Source: JAGWRI01 sp035700805
GTDB taxonomy: Bacteria > Gemmatimonadota > Gemmatimonadetes > Gemmatimonadales > Gemmatimonadaceae
Assembly (NCBI GenBank): GCA_035700805.1
Contig: DASSOG010000009.1
Span: forward strand, 73,889-137,888
Reading direction: 5' to 3'
Length of the DNA: 64,000 nucleotides
In this document: positions 61,977 to 64,000 of the stretch, one piece after another
Position numbering within the stretch: position 1 is the first letter of the stretch
Layout: each line of letters opens with the position of its first letter
Program-made: the position numbers and the translations under genes
The notes under the pieces: model-generated
What the model was told of the DNA's origin: nothing
Database searches by the model: none
What the model saw: the letters and a program-made list of their open reading frames with translations, nothing else

Positions 61977-62006
61977 CTGGCGGGCGCCGGATCGGGCGCC
62001 CGCCAG
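61977..62006. terminator. 12-bp hairpin between convergent sdhB and dcd
   Basis: CTGGCGGGCGCC pairs perfectly with GGCGCCCGCCAG around a six-base loop. It lies between two converging genes, five bases before the dcd stop, so it can serve both strands. There is no T tract. Confidence 0.6.
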
Positions 62007-62011
62007 CAGAG

Positions 62012-62566
62012 CTACAGCTTGGGGAGCGTTACGCCGTGCTGCCCCTGGTACTTGCCCTTCTTGTCCGCGTACGACACTTCGGGGCCTTCCTCGCCCTTGA
62101 AGAAGAGCACCTGCGCGATGCCCTCGTTGGCGTAGATCTTGGCGGGCAGGGGCGTGGTGTTTGAGATCTCCAGCGTCACGAAACCCTCCCATTCCGGTTC
62201 GAACGGCGTGACGTTGGTGATGATGCCGCACCGGGCGTAGGTGGACTTGCCCACCGTGACGGTCAGGATGTCCCGTGGAATCCGGAAATACTCCACGGAA
62301 CGGGCCAGGGCGAAGGAGTTGGGCGGTACGATGCAGATGTCGCCCTCGAATTCCACGAAGCTTTTGGGGTCGAAGTTCTTGGGATCCACCACCGAACTCA
62401 GGACGTTGGTGAAGATCCGGAACTCCCGGGCCACCCGCATGTCGTACCCGTACGAACTCACGCCGTAGGAGATGACGCCGGTGCGCACCTGGCGGCCCTC
62501 GAACGGCTCGATCATCCGGTGTTCCCTGGCCATGCGGGTGATCCAGCGGTCGGACATGATGCTCAT
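62012..62566 (-). CDS. dcd: dCTP deaminase
   Basis: The enzyme converts dCTP to dUTP for thymidylate synthesis. The 184-residue protein has SDRWITRMA at the start, ISYGVSSYGYDMRV, the nucleotide site VGKSTYARCGI with the catalytic Glu region FEPEWEGFVTLEISNTTPLPAKIYANEGIAQVLFF, and the end GKYQGQHGVTLPKL. The form could be the plain deaminase or the bifunctional deaminase/dUTPase; I cannot decide this. The start at 62566 (MSIMSDRW) lacks a clear ribosome site; an ATG three codons later is possible. Confidence 0.92.
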   Translation of the reverse strand: MSIMSDRWITRMAREHRMIEPFEGRQVRTGVISYGVSSYGYDMRVAREFRIFTNVLSSVVDPKNFDPKSFVEFEGDICIVPPNSFALARSVEYFRIPRDILTVTVGKSTYARCGIITNVTPFEPEWEGFVTLEISNTTPLPAKIYANEGIAQVLFFKGEEGPEVSYADKKGKYQGQHGVTLPKL

Positions 62567-62669
62567 GTAAGGAAGGGCGGGCTGAGGTGGGTGAGTGACC
62601 AGCGCGCCGGAATGTACGCCGCGTGTGCACTCGCGCCAAGCATGGGGGTCCGGTACGCCCCTATTCCGG

Positions 62670-62698
62670 TTGACCGCGCCGCGTCCCACCGATAACTT
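62670..62698 (+). promoter_or_regulatory. Sigma-70-type promoter for the nuo operon
   Basis: TTGACC and TAACTT are 17 bases apart, upstream of nuoA. This is the third promoter in the window with the same TAACTT box and spacing. Confidence 0.7.
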
Positions 62699-62713
62699 TT
62701 CCGCGCTGTCGCA

Positions 62714-62729
62714 CGTGAAAGTTTTCACG
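62714..62729. promoter_or_regulatory. Perfect 16-base inverted repeat in the nuo leader
   Basis: CGTGAAA and TTTCACG flank GT, about 10-25 bases after the predicted start site and 15 bases before the nuoA ATG. A dimeric repressor site is one reading and a small mRNA hairpin near the ribosome site is another. Confidence 0.45.
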
Positions 62730-62743
62730 AAGTCTGGAGCGCC

Positions 62744-63148
62744 ATGGATCGCACGTACTTCCCCGTCCTGCTCCTTCTTGGCTTCGTGGCCGTGAACGCG
62801 GTCGGCATGCTGTTGCTGTCGCATATCACGCTCCGGCCACGGCCCACGCCGGTCAAGCAGACGCCATATGAATCCGGAATTCCGCCCCTGGGCTCTGCCC
62901 GTGAGCGGTTCTCCGTGAAGTTCTACATGATCGCGGTGCTCTTTATCATCTTCGATATCGAGACCGTGTTCATGATCCCCTGGGGAGCCCACTACCGCGA
63001 GCTTTCGTGCGCGGTACCGCTGGCCGGTGGCGCGTGCCCGGCGGGGCAGTTGTCCTTCTTCGGGCTGGGCGAGATGCTGGTGTTCGTGGCCATCCTGGTG
63101 GTGGGATACATCTACGTGTGGAAGAAGGGGGCGTTGCAATGGGATTGA
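62744..63148 (+). CDS. nuoA: NADH-quinone oxidoreductase subunit A
   Basis: This small membrane subunit of complex I has 134 residues and three helices (about 6-27, 59-79 and 106-124). KQTPYESGIPPLGSARERFSVKFYMIAVLFIIFDIETVFMIPW is the conserved loop and second helix, with the acidic residues near the quinone cavity. A 20-residue insert with two Cys (LSCAVPLAGGACP) precedes the last helix. It overlaps nuoB by ten bases. Confidence 0.94.
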   Translation: MDRTYFPVLLLLGFVAVNAVGMLLLSHITLRPRPTPVKQTPYESGIPPLGSARERFSVKFYMIAVLFIIFDIETVFMIPWGAHYRELSCAVPLAGGACPAGQLSFFGLGEMLVFVAILVVGYIYVWKKGALQWD

Positions 63149-63762
63149 CCACGCGCCCGGGAGCCGCCGGCACCTACGCCAGTCCGGGACAGGAAAGCTG
63201 GGTGACCACCAAGCTCGATTTCCTGGTCAACTGGGGCCGGGCGAACTCCCTGTGGCCCATGCCGTTCGGCACCGCGTGCTGCGCCATCGAGTTCATGGCG
63301 ACGGCCGCGAGCGATTTCGACCTGGCGCGCTTTGGGATGGAGCGCATGAGCTTCTCGCCGCGACAGGCGGACGTGCTCATCTGTGCCGGCCGGGTGCCGT
63401 TCAAGCTGGCGCCGATCCTGCGGCGCATCTGGCAGCAGATGCCGCAGCCCAAGTGGTGCATCTCGATGGGCGCCTGCGCGTCGTCCGGTGGCATGTTCGA
63501 CAACTACGCGGTGGTGCAGGGCATCGATACTATCATCCCCGTGGACGTGTACGTGCCGGGGTGCCCGCCGCGGCCGGAAGGGTTGCTCTACGGCATCATG
63601 CTCCTTCAGGAGAAGGTGATGAAGGAACGTGCCGCCGACTCCTCACTTCGCGAGGAGATGGACCCCGATCCCAGCAGCCAGCTCTACCTGCCGCCCTCCG
63701 TCATCGACGAGCTCTCCGAGCCCTTTGGCAACTCCGTCCACCAGACCCGGTCCGGCCTGTGA
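63139..63762 (+). CDS. nuoB: NADH-quinone oxidoreductase subunit B
   Basis: NuoB carries cluster N2, the last Fe-S centre before quinone. The 207-residue protein has the ligands Cys47, Cys48 (GTACCAIEFM), Cys113 (SMGACASSGG) and Cys142 (VPGCPPRPEG). ASDFDLARFGMERMSFSPRQADVLICAG is typical. About 40 polar residues extend past the usual core end. Its stop overlaps the nuoC GTG (GTGA). Confidence 0.96.
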   Translation: MGLTTRPGAAGTYASPGQESWVTTKLDFLVNWGRANSLWPMPFGTACCAIEFMATAASDFDLARFGMERMSFSPRQADVLICAGRVPFKLAPILRRIWQQMPQPKWCISMGACASSGGMFDNYAVVQGIDTIIPVDVYVPGCPPRPEGLLYGIMLLQEKVMKERAADSSLREEMDPDPSSQLYLPPSVIDELSEPFGNSVHQTRSGL

Positions 63763-64000
63763 GTGCTCCGTTCACCCCGGTGATCGCCGGAAGCGCCCTC
63801 GGCGCCAATGCGCCCGCCCCGGTCACGCCGCGCGACGTGCCACTCACCGGCGGCGACGCCAACCCGTCCGCGGCGGCGCTCGTGGCCCAGTTCGGCGACG
63901 TGGTCAAGCGCGTGCAAGTGGTACACGGCGAGACCAACGTGATCGTGGCGGGCGAGCGCCTGCTGGACGTCGTGCGCTGGCTGCACGACGATCCGGGACA
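63759..64000 (+). CDS. nuoC: NADH-quinone oxidoreductase subunit C (5' part, cut by window end)
   Basis: The frame opens with GTG at 63759, overlapping the nuoB stop, and runs without a stop to the window edge (about 80 residues). After a Pro/Ala-rich start, the sequence QVVHGETNVIVAGERLLDVVRWLHDDPG matches the beginning of the 30-kDa NuoC domain. The nuoA-B-C order supports this. The rest of the gene and operon lie beyond the window. Confidence 0.85.
   Translation, partial: MSAPFTPVIAGSALGANAPAPVTPRDVPLTGGDANPSAAALVAQFGDVVKRVQVVHGETNVIVAGERLLDVVRWLHDDPG

Overview
This is a densely packed, visibly GC-rich bacterial chromosome segment with about 66 protein genes and one tRNA gene. The best guess is a member of the Gemmatimonadota or a close FCB-like phylum. 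That is an inference from several things seen together: an orphan duplicated-type FtsX permease, secreted beta-barrel proteins of the PorV and TonB-plug kinds, a B-type succinate dehydrogenase, an omega subunit starting MRVFTPKEIA, and sigma-70-type promoters with TTGAC(A/C/G) boxes and a recurring TAACTT -10 box. No 16S gene is present to settle it. Most genes are on the plus strand and many adjacent genes overlap by 4 bases (ATGA or GTGA).

Layout. 1-4.8 kb: end of an ABC permease, a minus-strand pair of secreted or outer-membrane proteins, and a divergent sialidase lipoprotein. 4.9-8.9 kb: a B12-binding mutase subunit, a carboxyltransferase and a split AtuA-like pair, probably for branched or odd-chain acyl-CoA breakdown. 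8.9-15.4 kb: a secreted DUF1080-like protein, a U32-family RNA hydroxylase, RecQ and an acyl-CoA dehydrogenase. 15.8-23.4 kb: RNase E/G with an unusual acidic/His insertion, an S9 peptidase, L21-L27, a glycerophosphodiesterase and an ECF sigma/anti-sigma/Spy-like operon. At 23.5 kb lies tRNA-Leu(CAA).

23.6-29.8 kb is the accessory-looking part: a DUF2238-like membrane protein, OsmC, Dps, an HPF-like factor, a CBS gene broken by a frameshift from its DUF2267 tail, a CopB-type metal ATPase, an in-frame chimera of two unrelated truncated genes (FUSC head, baeRF tail) and a DUF190 protein. This looks like a stress or dormancy island under decay or rearrangement.

29.9-36.0 kb is a complete trans-4-hydroxy-L-proline catabolic set (epimerase, three-subunit D-hydroxyproline dehydrogenase, deaminase, semialdehyde dehydrogenase). 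Its product, 2-oxoglutarate, enters the TCA cycle, and isocitrate dehydrogenase is the next gene. After leucyl aminopeptidase and a TonB-plug protein, 40.8-50.7 kb is one run of twelve tightly spaced housekeeping genes (yicC to comF). 50.8-55.8 kb holds gapA-pgk-tpiA, secG, carA and an HU gene. 55.8-57.5 kb holds moaD-moaE-moaA. 57.5-62 kb holds mdh and sdhCAB. The window ends with dcd (minus) and the start of the complex I operon nuoA-nuoB-nuoC, cut by the window edge.
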